Positions 10,168 to 18,793 of a DNA stretch of 64,000 nucleotides are shown here, one piece after another. Position 1 is the stretch's first letter. Each line of letters starts with the position of its first letter. Position numbers and translations under genes: made by a program. The notes beneath the pieces were generated by a model, which was not told the origin of the DNA, searched no databases, and saw nothing but the letters and a program-made list of their open reading frames with translations. Source of the stretch: Prevotella sp. (GTDB lineage Bacteria > Bacteroidota > Bacteroidia > Bacteroidales > Bacteroidaceae); contig JAJPYN010000019.1 of the NCBI GenBank assembly GCA_021204905.1, positions 124,001 to 188,000 of the forward strand, in the 5' to 3' direction.

Positions 10168-11886
10168 TTACTCGCTGTAGCACTTTGCCTCGCTGTCCAT
10201 GCTCATCTCCGTGCCTGTCAGCGGCCGCGAGCTTGCCAGTCCGGCGGCGATCACCTCCTGCGGGATCTCTATGGCGCGTCGCGAGTCGTCCCACGTGAGC
10301 TTGTATTCGGTGTTGTCCGAGCCGACGTAATGCGAGTATTCGATGCCGAAGCGTTTAAGGTCGAAGAAGCGCCAGCCTTCCTCCCATGTCTCGAAGCGGC
10401 GGAAGTCGTTGAGGCAGTTCATATAGGGCACCACGCTTGCGGGTACTACGAAATCGCTGCTCATGTTCTTCGTGAAATCCCAGTTCTCGTAGCAGTTGGT
10501 GTTCGTCGACACGGAATAATAGCTCTCGATCAGCGCCCTTGTCAGCGGCACGAGCGCATTGCTTGCAGTGTAAATGGCGGTGTTCGCGTCGGAGAACTGC
10601 TGGCGGCTGTCGTCGTAGGCGATGAGGTCCTCCACGGCGCCGTCGATGTCCTGATGGTCTTTCGAAAGCAGCTTCGCCTCGGCGCGGTCGAGCAGCAGTT
10701 CCGTTGCAGTAAACTCGCGGCGGATGACGTGCGCGTAACCTATGCCGGACACCTTGTCGGTGTATTGGAACGTCTCGGCAATCTTCGCGCAGGTGAAGCC
10801 GTAGTCGGTGTCGGAGAGGTAGAACGTGAAGCCCGCCACGTAGGCCGTCGGGTAGAGGTACCACCGCGAGTTGGCCGTGGTGTGGTAGATGGTGCCCACG
10901 AGCGCGTCGCCGGAGCAGGAATAGCGGTAGCCCACCGACTTGCGCCATTGCAGCGAGTAGGTAGGAATGAGCAGCAGGTTGTTATTGATTGACGCGCTCT
11001 GCCATGCCGTGGCGTAGTCGTCGGAATAGACGCAATCGTCGAAGCCGGAATAGTCCATCAGCTTGCCCGAGAGCATCGATGTGCCTTCGCCAAGGACGGC
11101 GTTGGCGTGCTCGATGACCTTGTCGTAGTCGCGTTTGTAAAGGTAGAACCGTGCGGCGAAGGCGTGCGCGGCATTAACGTTGAAATGCCATTTCGGCACG
11201 GTGTAGTTGTCGTCGCTGATGTCTGCCAAGCCCGCTTCAAGGTCGGCCTCGATATTGTTGTAAACATCGGTAACGGTGCCGCGCTCGTACGACGGCATCA
11301 CGGTGTCTTCCGACTTGGTGATATACGGCACGCCGATGTCGTTCTTGCTCGCCTCGTCGTCTTTATATGCTTGCGAGAACATGTTGACGAGGATGAAGTG
11401 GCTGTATGCGCGGATGAGCAGGGCCTCGGCGCGCGCGGCTTTGAGCTTCGTGGTCATCACGCCGCCGTTCTCCTCGGTGAGCGTTTCAATCGACTCAAGC
11501 GCGAGGTTGGCCGTGGCGATGGCGTTGTAAAGGCCTTCCCACACCACTGTCGGCGAGTCGGTCGAGGTGGATGATTTACCTGCATCGAAGCGGAAGATCT
11601 CGTCGTCGATGCGCTCGTAGGAGGAGAGGTTGTAATGCACGAGCACCTGCTTGGCGTCGGGGTTCGGGGGATAATGCGGCGCGTTGTTGTCGATCATGTT
11701 GTCCGACGACAGCTCGGCGATCTGCCCCCAGTTGCCGTCGGGGTAGGCGCTGACGAGGAGCGACACCACCTTGTCTTCGCTGTCAATATCCACGCGCTCG
11801 TCGGGCTGCTGGTCGAGGAAATCGCTGCACGACACCGTTGCCAGCGCCACTGTCAGCGCGAACATTATATTGTTGAAGTATCTCAT
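10168..11886 (-). CDS. SusD/RagB family nutrient-binding outer membrane lipoprotein
   Basis: Lipobox VALATVSCSDFLDQQPDERVD; SusD-like composition; directly downstream of SusC. Confidence 0.93.
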   Translation of the reverse strand: MRYFNNIMFALTVALATVSCSDFLDQQPDERVDIDSEDKVVSLLVSAYPDGNWGQIAELSSDNMIDNNAPHYPPNPDAKQVLVHYNLSSYERIDDEIFRFDAGKSSTSTDSPTVVWEGLYNAIATANLALESIETLTEENGGVMTTKLKAARAEALLIRAYSHFILVNMFSQAYKDDEASKNDIGVPYITKSEDTVMPSYERGTVTDVYNNIEADLEAGLADISDDNYTVPKWHFNVNAAHAFAARFYLYKRDYDKVIEHANAVLGEGTSMLSGKLMDYSGFDDCVYSDDYATAWQSASINNNLLLIPTYSLQWRKSVGYRYSCSGDALVGTIYHTTANSRWYLYPTAYVAGFTFYLSDTDYGFTCAKIAETFQYTDKVSGIGYAHVIRREFTATELLLDRAEAKLLSKDHQDIDGAVEDLIAYDDSRQQFSDANTAIYTASNALVPLTRALIESYYSVSTNTNCYENWDFTKNMSSDFVVPASVVPYMNCLNDFRRFETWEEGWRFFDLKRFGIEYSHYVGSDNTEYKLTWDDSRRAIEIPQEVIAAGLASSRPLTGTEMSMDSEAKCYSE

Positions 11887-11928
11887 TTCGGTCTGCTTTC
11901 TATATTTTTTTATCCCTTTTCTTCTGCC

Positions 11929-14900
11929 TTAGATGCCCAGCCGCAGCGTGAACGTGAACTGCTTCGACAGCGGCGTGGCCACACCGCCGGAATTGACGAA
12001 CTCCGGGTCCTGCCCGTTGAGCTTCTTGTCGGCGTAGAGCAGGAAGAGGTTGGTGGCGTCGAGCTTGAGCGATGCCGAGCCGAGCCCTATGCGGTTGAGG
12101 AAGTTCTTCGGCACGTCGTAGGTGAGCGAGATGTCTTTCAGACGGATGAAACTGCCTTTCGCCACACGCTCGGTAGAGTAGTTGTAAGCGCTGTAAGCAT
12201 ACGACAACTGGCTGTCGTTATAGTACTGCCTGACGCTGGCGATGGCCGGGATGTTGGTGTAGTTCTCGTCGCCGGATTTCACCCAGCGGTTCTTAAACTC
12301 CTTCGGCATGGCCGACATGTCGGAATACGATGATGAGAACACGTCGTCGAGGCGCACCACGTTACCGAATGCGTAGGTGAAGAAGATGTTCAGTCGCCAG
12401 TTTTTATAGGTGAGCGTGTTGTTGAAACCGCCAGTGTACGGCGCCTCCGTCGGCCCTTCATAAACGAGGAAGTCGAGGTTGTCGTACTCCTGGAAATTGA
12501 TGTCGGTGGTGGTTACTTCGCCGTTCTCGTTGATGAACATCGGGATACCCTCATCGTTCAGCCCCACGAACGGGATGGAGAACAGCGCCGACACGGGGTA
12601 GCCCTCGCGGTAGTGGCCCGCCGCCGTCGATGTCGAGCTTGTGCCGGTTACGAGGTCCATCACTGCCGAGCGCGATTTAAGGTCGGTGATGGTGTTTGTC
12701 GCGTAGGAGAACGTGAAGTCGGTGGTCCAATCGAAGTTCTCCGTCTTGATATTCGTTGATGAGAGGGTCAGCTCCACGCCGTGCGATTTCATCGTTGCCA
12801 CATTGGCGTATTTCGATATGAAACCGCCGACACCCTGCGTCTGTATTTGCCCGATGAGGTCGTAGTTCTGCCGCCAATAGATATCCATATTCAGGTTCAA
12901 CCTGTTGCGCAGGAAACCGAGGTCGAAGCCGATGTTCAGCTCGTGCTTCTTCTCGTAGGTAAGCTCCTTGTTGGCGAGGTCGTCGAGGTAAAGCTCGGTC
13001 TCAATCTGGTCGGCCTCCGGGCGCCACGCGTTCTGCGAATAGATGACGGGCAGCGCATTAGTTACCCACGACGGACCGCTGTCGGCCGTAAGGGAGTACG
13101 AGATGCGCGCGGTGAAATGCGAGATAGCCTCGTTGGTGTTCTCCATCAGCGTCTTAAAGAATTCCTCTTCGTGCGCGTTCCAGGCGCCGGACACGTTCCA
13201 CGTGGGCAACCAGCGTGCGCTGCGGCTGCGGCCGAGCTTGTTCGTACCTTCGTAGCGGCCGGTGAGGTTGATGGTGTAACGCCCTTCATACGAGTAGCTG
13301 CCGCTGAGGAAATAGGCAAGGTTGCGCGTCCATGATTTGCTGAACGAGGTCAAAATCGTGCCTTCCTCCTTCGCCTGTTTGTAAAACTCCGGCGTGATGG
13401 TAACGAGGCGGCCGTTGTCGTAATCCACACCGTAATCGGAGTGCGACATCTGGTCCTTGCTCGTTTTGTTCACCTCCATTCCGGCGAAGAGGTTCATGAT
13501 GTGCGTGTCGTTCCAGACGCGGTTATACTGCGCCGTACCGCGGAAGTCGAACTGCTTTACGGAGTAGTCGTCGCGGATGTAGATGCCGCCGGTCGGCATA
13601 ACCGAAATCGGCAGCGCGTTGGTGTTGTCGGGGTCGGTGTAGAGGTAGCGGTTGTTGTACATCACGTTCGGGTCGTCGACGCCGGCGCGGTAAGCCTCGG
13701 CCTGATTTGACGAGTTGAGGATGAAGTGCTCCTGCGTGCTCTTCTGAACGCGGTAGGCCGCAAGTCCGTGAAATTCAAGGCCTTGGATGGGTTTCCAGTT
13801 GATCTCGCCCTGATATTTCATATCCGACACTGACAGGTCGATATAGTTGTTTTCCAACTCGTGGAAGATGTTGAAATCGGCGTAGTTGCGCGTGTAGGTC
13901 TCGTTCGGGTCGAGCGTGCGCGAGGTGTTCATCGCGTAACTGAACGGGTTGATGTCGAAGCTGCGGTTCACCGTACCCGTAACGATGTCGGTGGAGCGTG
14001 CCAGCGTGCCCGGAGCTTTCTGGTCGCGGTAGGAGCCGTTGGTGAGCAGCGTTACCGACAGCCATTTCGAGAGGTTGAACGTGGCGTTCATGTTCGCCGT
14101 GTAGCGTTCCACCGAGCTGTCGAGCGTCCAGCCGGGGTCGTTCATCACCGACACCGACGCGTAGAGGTTGGCCTTGTCCGTACCGGTGGAGATGCTCACG
14201 GAATGGTTCTGCATGATGTTGTTGTTAAACAGCAGGTCGAACCAGTCGGTGTTGCGGAACTCGGCCTCTTGCAAATAGCTGTTCATCGCCGCGTCGGTGT
14301 AAGGCAGGCCGAACTGCCCGTTTGTTGCGTCGTACTGCGACATGAGCGTGTACATCTTGCCGTAAAGGCCTGATGTCGAGCTGTTTGCCAGCGTTGAAAA
14401 TTCGAGCCAGCCCTTCGCCGCCATCTCTTTGTAGATGCCCATCTGCTCTTGCGAGTTGCAAATATTATAATCGCTGTAACTCGGCTTCAAACGGTAAGTA
14501 AACTCACCGGTATAATTCACCGTGCTGCGTCCGGCCTTACCGCGCTTCGTAGTGATTACCACGACGCCGGCCATCGCGCGCGCACCATAAATAGATGTGG
14601 CGCTACCGTCTTTCAACACTTGGAAACTCTCGATATCGTCGGCGCTCAAGCCCGAGATGGCGTTTGAGATAAGCGTTACCGCATCGCCCGAAGAAAGGTC
14701 GTCGGAACTGACATCCACCGCGTCTTCCTGTATCACGCCGTCGATGACCCACAGCGGCTTCGAGTTGCCGTAGATAGATGTCGCGCCGCGCACGCGGATC
14801 TTCGGTGCCGTACCGAACGTGCCGGACACGTTTTGCAGCGACACGCCCGCGACACGGCCCTCAAGGGCGCGGCTCACATCAGCCACACCGTCGAGCCTCG

Positions 14901-15282
14901 CTTTGTCGGCGTCCACCTTCGACGTGGCGCCCGTGAACAGACGCTTGTCCATCTTTTGCATACCCGTTACCACAACCTCGTTGATCGACTGCGACGACGG
15001 CTCCAGCTCGATGGTCATCCCGTCGGAGGCCTTCGTCTCTTTTTTCTCGTAACCGACATAGGTGACAACCACCGTCTTGCCGGCCGCGGAGTAAAGCGTG
15101 AATTTGCCGTTAATATCAGTGATTACTCCCGTTTTCGTGCCTTTCAGCATGACGGACGCGCCGATAACGGGCTCTCCGAATTCGTCCACCACGGTACCGC
15201 TCACGTTGCCGCCCTGCGCGAAGGCACACGCTGCCGCAAGAGCAAACGTTACCGTTAGAAATAACTGCTTCAATATTCTCAT
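11929..15282 (-). CDS. SusC/RagA family TonB-linked outer membrane protein
   Basis: GTVVDEFGEPVIGASVMLKGTKTGVITDINGKFTL (carboxypeptidase-like domain), plug domain RVRGATSIYGNSKPLWVIDGV, C-terminal beta-barrel ending FTFTLRLGI. Confidence 0.97.
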   Translation of the reverse strand: MRILKQLFLTVTFALAAACAFAQGGNVSGTVVDEFGEPVIGASVMLKGTKTGVITDINGKFTLYSAAGKTVVVTYVGYEKKETKASDGMTIELEPSSQSINEVVVTGMQKMDKRLFTGATSKVDADKARLDGVADVSRALEGRVAGVSLQNVSGTFGTAPKIRVRGATSIYGNSKPLWVIDGVIQEDAVDVSSDDLSSGDAVTLISNAISGLSADDIESFQVLKDGSATSIYGARAMAGVVVITTKRGKAGRSTVNYTGEFTYRLKPSYSDYNICNSQEQMGIYKEMAAKGWLEFSTLANSSTSGLYGKMYTLMSQYDATNGQFGLPYTDAAMNSYLQEAEFRNTDWFDLLFNNNIMQNHSVSISTGTDKANLYASVSVMNDPGWTLDSSVERYTANMNATFNLSKWLSVTLLTNGSYRDQKAPGTLARSTDIVTGTVNRSFDINPFSYAMNTSRTLDPNETYTRNYADFNIFHELENNYIDLSVSDMKYQGEINWKPIQGLEFHGLAAYRVQKSTQEHFILNSSNQAEAYRAGVDDPNVMYNNRYLYTDPDNTNALPISVMPTGGIYIRDDYSVKQFDFRGTAQYNRVWNDTHIMNLFAGMEVNKTSKDQMSHSDYGVDYDNGRLVTITPEFYKQAKEEGTILTSFSKSWTRNLAYFLSGSYSYEGRYTINLTGRYEGTNKLGRSRSARWLPTWNVSGAWNAHEEEFFKTLMENTNEAISHFTARISYSLTADSGPSWVTNALPVIYSQNAWRPEADQIETELYLDDLANKELTYEKKHELNIGFDLGFLRNRLNLNMDIYWRQNYDLIGQIQTQGVGGFISKYANVATMKSHGVELTLSSTNIKTENFDWTTDFTFSYATNTITDLKSRSAVMDLVTGTSSTSTAAGHYREGYPVSALFSIPFVGLNDEGIPMFINENGEVTTTDINFQEYDNLDFLVYEGPTEAPYTGGFNNTLTYKNWRLNIFFTYAFGNVVRLDDVFSSSYSDMSAMPKEFKNRWVKSGDENYTNIPAIASVRQYYNDSQLSYAYSAYNYSTERVAKGSFIRLKDISLTYDVPKNFLNRIGLGSASLKLDATNLFLLYADKKLNGQDPEFVNSGGVATPLSKQFTFTLRLGI

Positions 15283-15376
15283 ATTTAATTATAATAAACG
15301 CTTCAAAGAAACGCCGCACACGCGCGAATCAGCCGCCGCAGCAAAGCCTTGAACCGTCTCATTTCATTGTCAGCGA

Positions 15377-15406
15377 CAAAGGTAAACGCTTTTTTTTATT
15401 GTCAAA
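15377..15406 (-). promoter_or_regulatory. Putative promoter of the SusC/D operon (TACCTTTG, 18 nt, TTTG)
   Basis: Plus strand caaaggta at 15377-15384 and caaa at 15403-15406, i.e. reverse-strand -7 TACCTTTG and -33 TTTG. Confidence 0.6.
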
Positions 15407-15519
15407 AGAAAAACGCGAAATAAGATGATTTTCGTCCGAATTTTAACTCTTTCGCAAGCGGTTCGAAAGCAAATGCGCACGATTGCCGACAAAGTGATAA
15501 AAGGCGGTGCGGCGAACCT

Positions 15520-15625
15520 AAGGCAGCATTCGGCAAAGGGCTGGCGGCGGTTTAAGGCAAGGGGCTGGCGGCAATTTAGAAAAAGGCAATTGACAGTTTA
15601 AGAAAAAGGGCGGGCTGCCGTTAAA
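15520..15625. repeat. Imperfect ~26-30 bp tandem repeats (GGCAAgGGGCTGGCGGC..TTTAA type)
   Basis: cggcaaagggctggcggcggtttaa / ggcaaggggctggcggcaatttagaaaaa / ggcaattgacagtttaagaaaaagggcgggctgccg. Confidence 0.7.
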
Positions 15626-15692
15626 AAAATGGAACTACATTAATTAATTGTAATAAACGGCGGCGGCGGCGCGGATATTCGTTTTCATTGCT

Positions 15693-15700
15693 TACTTTTG
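15693..15700 (+). promoter_or_regulatory. Putative -7 element (TACTTTTG) upstream of the DivIC-like gene
   Basis: Matches TAnnTTTG; supports the downstream start at 15731. Confidence 0.45.
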
Positions 15701-15730
15701 CGCATTGCCGTTTGTGCGGCGAACGGGAAA

Positions 15731-16069
15731 ATGGCATGTTTCGACAACATCTGGAATGTCCTCGGCAGGTACAAGCACCTCATCATCATCGTGGTGGGAC
15801 TGCTCTTCGTCGGCGTGCTGAGCGACACGAGCCTGCGCGCGCTGATGAAGCTCGACGCCGAGAAGCGCAACCTGCAAGCGGAGGTCAATTACTACATTGT
15901 CAAGCGGCAAGAGGCCGAGCGGCAGTTGAACGCCTTGCAAAGCAGTCGCGAGGCGGTGGAGAAGGTGGCCCGCGAGCGCTATTTCATGAAGTACGACGAC
16001 GAGGACGTGTTCGTGCTGAGCAGCGAGCTGGACAACGGTCAGGAAGAAGGTTTTTCGTATGCAAAATAA
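15731..16069 (+). CDS. FtsB/DivIC-type septum formation protein
   Basis: MACFDNIWNVLGRYKHLIIIVVGLLFVGVLSDTS... single TM plus coiled coil, EKVARERYFMKYDDEDVFVL; start chosen downstream of the -7 element. Confidence 0.85.
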   Translation: MACFDNIWNVLGRYKHLIIIVVGLLFVGVLSDTSLRALMKLDAEKRNLQAEVNYYIVKRQEAERQLNALQSSREAVEKVARERYFMKYDDEDVFVLSSELDNGQEEGFSYAK

Positions 16070-16188
16070 GTTACGTCGTTCGTACAAAGCAAAGTAAATT
16101 GCATCGTTCGTACAAAGCAAAACAAACTACATCTTTCGTACTAAGCAAGATAAAAAATCGTCGTTCGTATGGAGCAAAATGATATTCG
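16051..16188. repeat. ~28 bp tandem repeat, five copies, joining the divIC stop to the next gene's start
   Basis: TTTTTCGTATGCAAAATAAGTTACG / TCGTTCGTACAAAGCAAAGTAAATTGCA / TCGTTCGTACAAAGCAAAACAAACTACA / TCTTTCGTACTAAGCAAGATAAAAAATCG / TCGTTCGTATGGAGCAAAATGATATTCG. Confidence 0.95.
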
Positions 16189-16606
16189 TCCGTTAACACG
16201 CATGCAGTCGGCGCTGTTCGTCGCGGGCGGCGTGCTGATGGTGGCCGGCATGGGCTGCTTCGTGCTCATCCGCACACCGCAATGGGCGCAGATAGCTCGG
16301 CTGTGGGCGGCGGTGGCATACCTCGCCGGAGCGGTGCTCTTCGCCGTGTTGCAGATTATGCAGAGCTATCGCGGCGGCGACTTTGTGATAAAACGCTTGA
16401 AGAACATTATGACGATGGCCGATCTGCTGTTCGTCCTCGCCGGCGTGCTGATGATCGACACATGCACCGAGTTCCTGCGACAGCTGTTCAGCAACCCGGT
16501 CAATTATTTCAACTACCTCTACAACAAATGGCTCGTGGTGCTCCTCGTGGCCGTCGTGCTTGAATTATATTCCGTCAACCGAATTTCCTATAAACTGAGA
16601 AAATAA
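16169..16606 (+). CDS. Conserved integral membrane protein
   Basis: 145 aa with several hydrophobic segments; start codon lies in the last copy of the 28-bp repeat. Confidence 0.8.
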   Translation: MEQNDIRPLTRMQSALFVAGGVLMVAGMGCFVLIRTPQWAQIARLWAAVAYLAGAVLFAVLQIMQSYRGGDFVIKRLKNIMTMADLLFVLAGVLMIDTCTEFLRQLFSNPVNYFNYLYNKWLVVLLVAVVLELYSVNRISYKLRK

Positions 16607-16651
16607 CTTTTACCTAAGGCATTGGAACACAATCCTTTACGCCGCAAAATT

Positions 16652-17398
16652 ATGAAACAGGGCTTATCGATAATAACCGTTTTGGCCGGGCTTGCCGCAG
16701 TGGTCTCCTGCGCCAGTTCGTACAACATCCACGGTTCGTCGAACATCTCGACGCTCGACGGCCGCATGCTTTATTTAAAGGTGCTCGACGGCGATGAATT
16801 CCGCGATGTCGACTCCTGCGACGTGGTGCACGGCCAGTTCTCGTTCCACGGCACGTACGACTCGGTTTACATGGCCAACATCTTCATGGAAAACGAGCAA
16901 CTCATGCCCATCGTCGTTGAAGGCGGCAACATCAAAGTGCAAGTGGACAATGCCGATGTCGTGGTCGACGGCAGTCCGATGAACGACAAGCTGTTCGGCT
17001 TCCTCCGCCAGTACAACCAGATCATCGGCGAGCAGGCCGACCTTGTCCACCGCCACGACCAAGCCATCATGGACGGCAGCAACATGAACACCGTTTTGCG
17101 CGAGCTGCAAATGGAAGACATGCGCCTGTCGATGAAAGAAGATTCGCTCGTAACAGGCTTCGTGAAAGAGAATTACGACAACTGCCTCGGACCCGGCGTG
17201 TTCTTCCTCACCACCATCGGCTACGATTACCCGCTGCTCACGCCGTGGGTGGAGGACATCATGAGCCGCGCCACCGACTATTTCAAAAGCAATCCCTACG
17301 TGCGCACGTATTATCAAAAGGCGCTCGAGAACCAGCAGATAATGAACGGATTGCTCGAAGCGCCGTCGTCGCCTTACGCCACGCAGCCACAACCCTGA
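16652..17398 (+). CDS. DUF4369-like lipoprotein
   Basis: MKQGLSIITVLAGLAAVVSCASSYNIHGSSNISTLDGRMLYLKVLDGDEFRDVDSCDVVHGQFSFHG; lipobox and DUF4369-like N-terminal domain. Confidence 0.8.
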   Translation: MKQGLSIITVLAGLAAVVSCASSYNIHGSSNISTLDGRMLYLKVLDGDEFRDVDSCDVVHGQFSFHGTYDSVYMANIFMENEQLMPIVVEGGNIKVQVDNADVVVDGSPMNDKLFGFLRQYNQIIGEQADLVHRHDQAIMDGSNMNTVLRELQMEDMRLSMKEDSLVTGFVKENYDNCLGPGVFFLTTIGYDYPLLTPWVEDIMSRATDYFKSNPYVRTYYQKALENQQIMNGLLEAPSSPYATQPQP

Positions 17399-17416
17399 AC
17401 ACCCTTTCTGCACGAT

Positions 17417-18742
17417 ATGAAATTGCTTGTGGCGGGCGGCACGATTGTCTCGGAAGGACGGCAATTTGAAGGCTGTCTCGCCGTCGACAACGGGCGCATA
17501 ACGGAAATCACGGAAGGGCGCGCACCACAAGGGAAATTCGACGTAACAATCTGTACTGCAGGCAGTTACGTGCTGCCCGGCGTGATCGACAGTCATGTGC
17601 ATTTCCGCGAACCCGGCCTGACGCAAAAGGGCGACATCGAAAGCGAGAGCCGCGCAGCCGTTTATGGCGGGGTAACCTCCTTTTTCGACATGCCGAACAC
17701 GCTGCCGCAAACCGTTAGTAACGAAGCCTTAAACCAAAAATTCGCCCTTGCCGAAAACAAAAGTTACGCCAATTATTCGTTCTTCCCCGCCGCAACTGCA
17801 ACCAACCTTACATTTCTGCAAACCGTTGAAACCCAGCGCATTCCGGGTATAAAGTTGTTCATGGGCGCATCCACCGGCGGCATGCTTGTCGACAGCCCGG
17901 CCGACCTTGAACGCATCTTCCGCCTCGCTGCCGAACGCGGCCTCACCCTCGTGGCGCATTGCGAGGACAGCGCGGTGATCGAGCGGAACATGCAGCGTTA
18001 TAAAGCGGAGTGCGGCGCCGACCCCGACATCAGCCTGCACCCTGAAATCCGCAGCGCAGAGGCGTGCCTCGCATCGTCGTCGTTAGCCGCGCAATTAGCC
18101 GCAAAATTCGGCACGCACCTGCACATCGCGCACATCTCGACGGCGGGAGAATTAGCCCTTCTCGGCGGCTGCATCTCGGGCGAAATTTGCACATCCTACC
18201 TCCTCTTCGACGAGCGCGACTACCGGCTGAAAAGGTCAATGATTAAATGCAATCCCGCGATAAAAACGGCCGCGGACAAAGCGGCGCTGCGCAAGGCTGC
18301 GAAGGACAGGCTCGTCGCGACAATAGCCACTGACCACGCCCCGCACCTGTTGGGCGAGAAGCAGGGCGGTGCGGCGCGCGCGGCGTCGGGCATGCCGATG
18401 GTGCAGTTCTCCTTGCCCGCCGTGCTGACCGTTGCCGACGAGGAGCGCATGCCCCTTACAACCGTCGCGGAACTGATGTCGCATTCGCCGGCGAGGCTGT
18501 TCGGCGTGAAAGAGCGCGGCTTCCTCCGGCCGGGCTTCAAGGCCGACATCGCTGTGGTGCGGCGCGAGAAATGGCGCGTGGACAGGAGCTGCGTGCAAAG
18601 CAAGTGCGGCTGGAGCCCGATCGAAGGCATGGACCTTTCTTGGCGGGTAACGCACACCATTTGCAACGGCAATCTTATTTACAACGACGGCGCTTTCGAC
18701 AACCGTTTCCGCGGCGAAGAAATAATGTTCGAAAGGCATTAA
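17417..18742 (+). CDS. pyrC: Dihydroorotase
   Basis: VLPGVIDSHVHFREPGLTQKGDIESESRAAVYGGVTSFFDMPNT; TDHAPH motif. Confidence 0.96.
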   Translation: MKLLVAGGTIVSEGRQFEGCLAVDNGRITEITEGRAPQGKFDVTICTAGSYVLPGVIDSHVHFREPGLTQKGDIESESRAAVYGGVTSFFDMPNTLPQTVSNEALNQKFALAENKSYANYSFFPAATATNLTFLQTVETQRIPGIKLFMGASTGGMLVDSPADLERIFRLAAERGLTLVAHCEDSAVIERNMQRYKAECGADPDISLHPEIRSAEACLASSSLAAQLAAKFGTHLHIAHISTAGELALLGGCISGEICTSYLLFDERDYRLKRSMIKCNPAIKTAADKAALRKAAKDRLVATIATDHAPHLLGEKQGGAARAASGMPMVQFSLPAVLTVADEERMPLTTVAELMSHSPARLFGVKERGFLRPGFKADIAVVRREKWRVDRSCVQSKCGWSPIEGMDLSWRVTHTICNGNLIYNDGAFDNRFRGEEIMFERH

Positions 18743-18790
18743 TTTCGCGCGGCAAGCATTATTTTTCGCTCGAAAGGCATTAATTTTGAA
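18727..18790. repeat. ~20 bp tandem repeat at the pyrC stop codon
   Basis: ttCGAAAGGCATTAATTTcg / cgcggcaagcattatttttcg / ctCGAAAGGCATTAATTTtg; the first copy contains the pyrC TAA. Confidence 0.85.
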
Positions 18791-18793
18791 GGC

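Noticed and set aside
9505-10992. 495-aa plus-strand ORF opposite the metallohydrolase and SusD genes
   Set aside because: Shadow ORF spanning two well-supported minus-strand genes and their gap; low-complexity V/R/G/E composition.
5781-15282. Polysaccharide utilization locus
   Set aside because: SusC/SusD are present but there are no glycoside hydrolases, lyases or sulfatases, so a glycan-degrading PUL is not supported.
15698-15730. Upstream start of the DivIC-like ORF (MRIAVCAANGK...)
   Set aside because: It overlaps the predicted -7 element TACTTTTG at 15693-15700; the start at 15731 fits better.
16051-16188. CRISPR-like array
   Set aside because: Units are contiguous degenerate tandem copies with no unique spacers and no cas genes; the same applies to 53542-53635 and 56041-56195.
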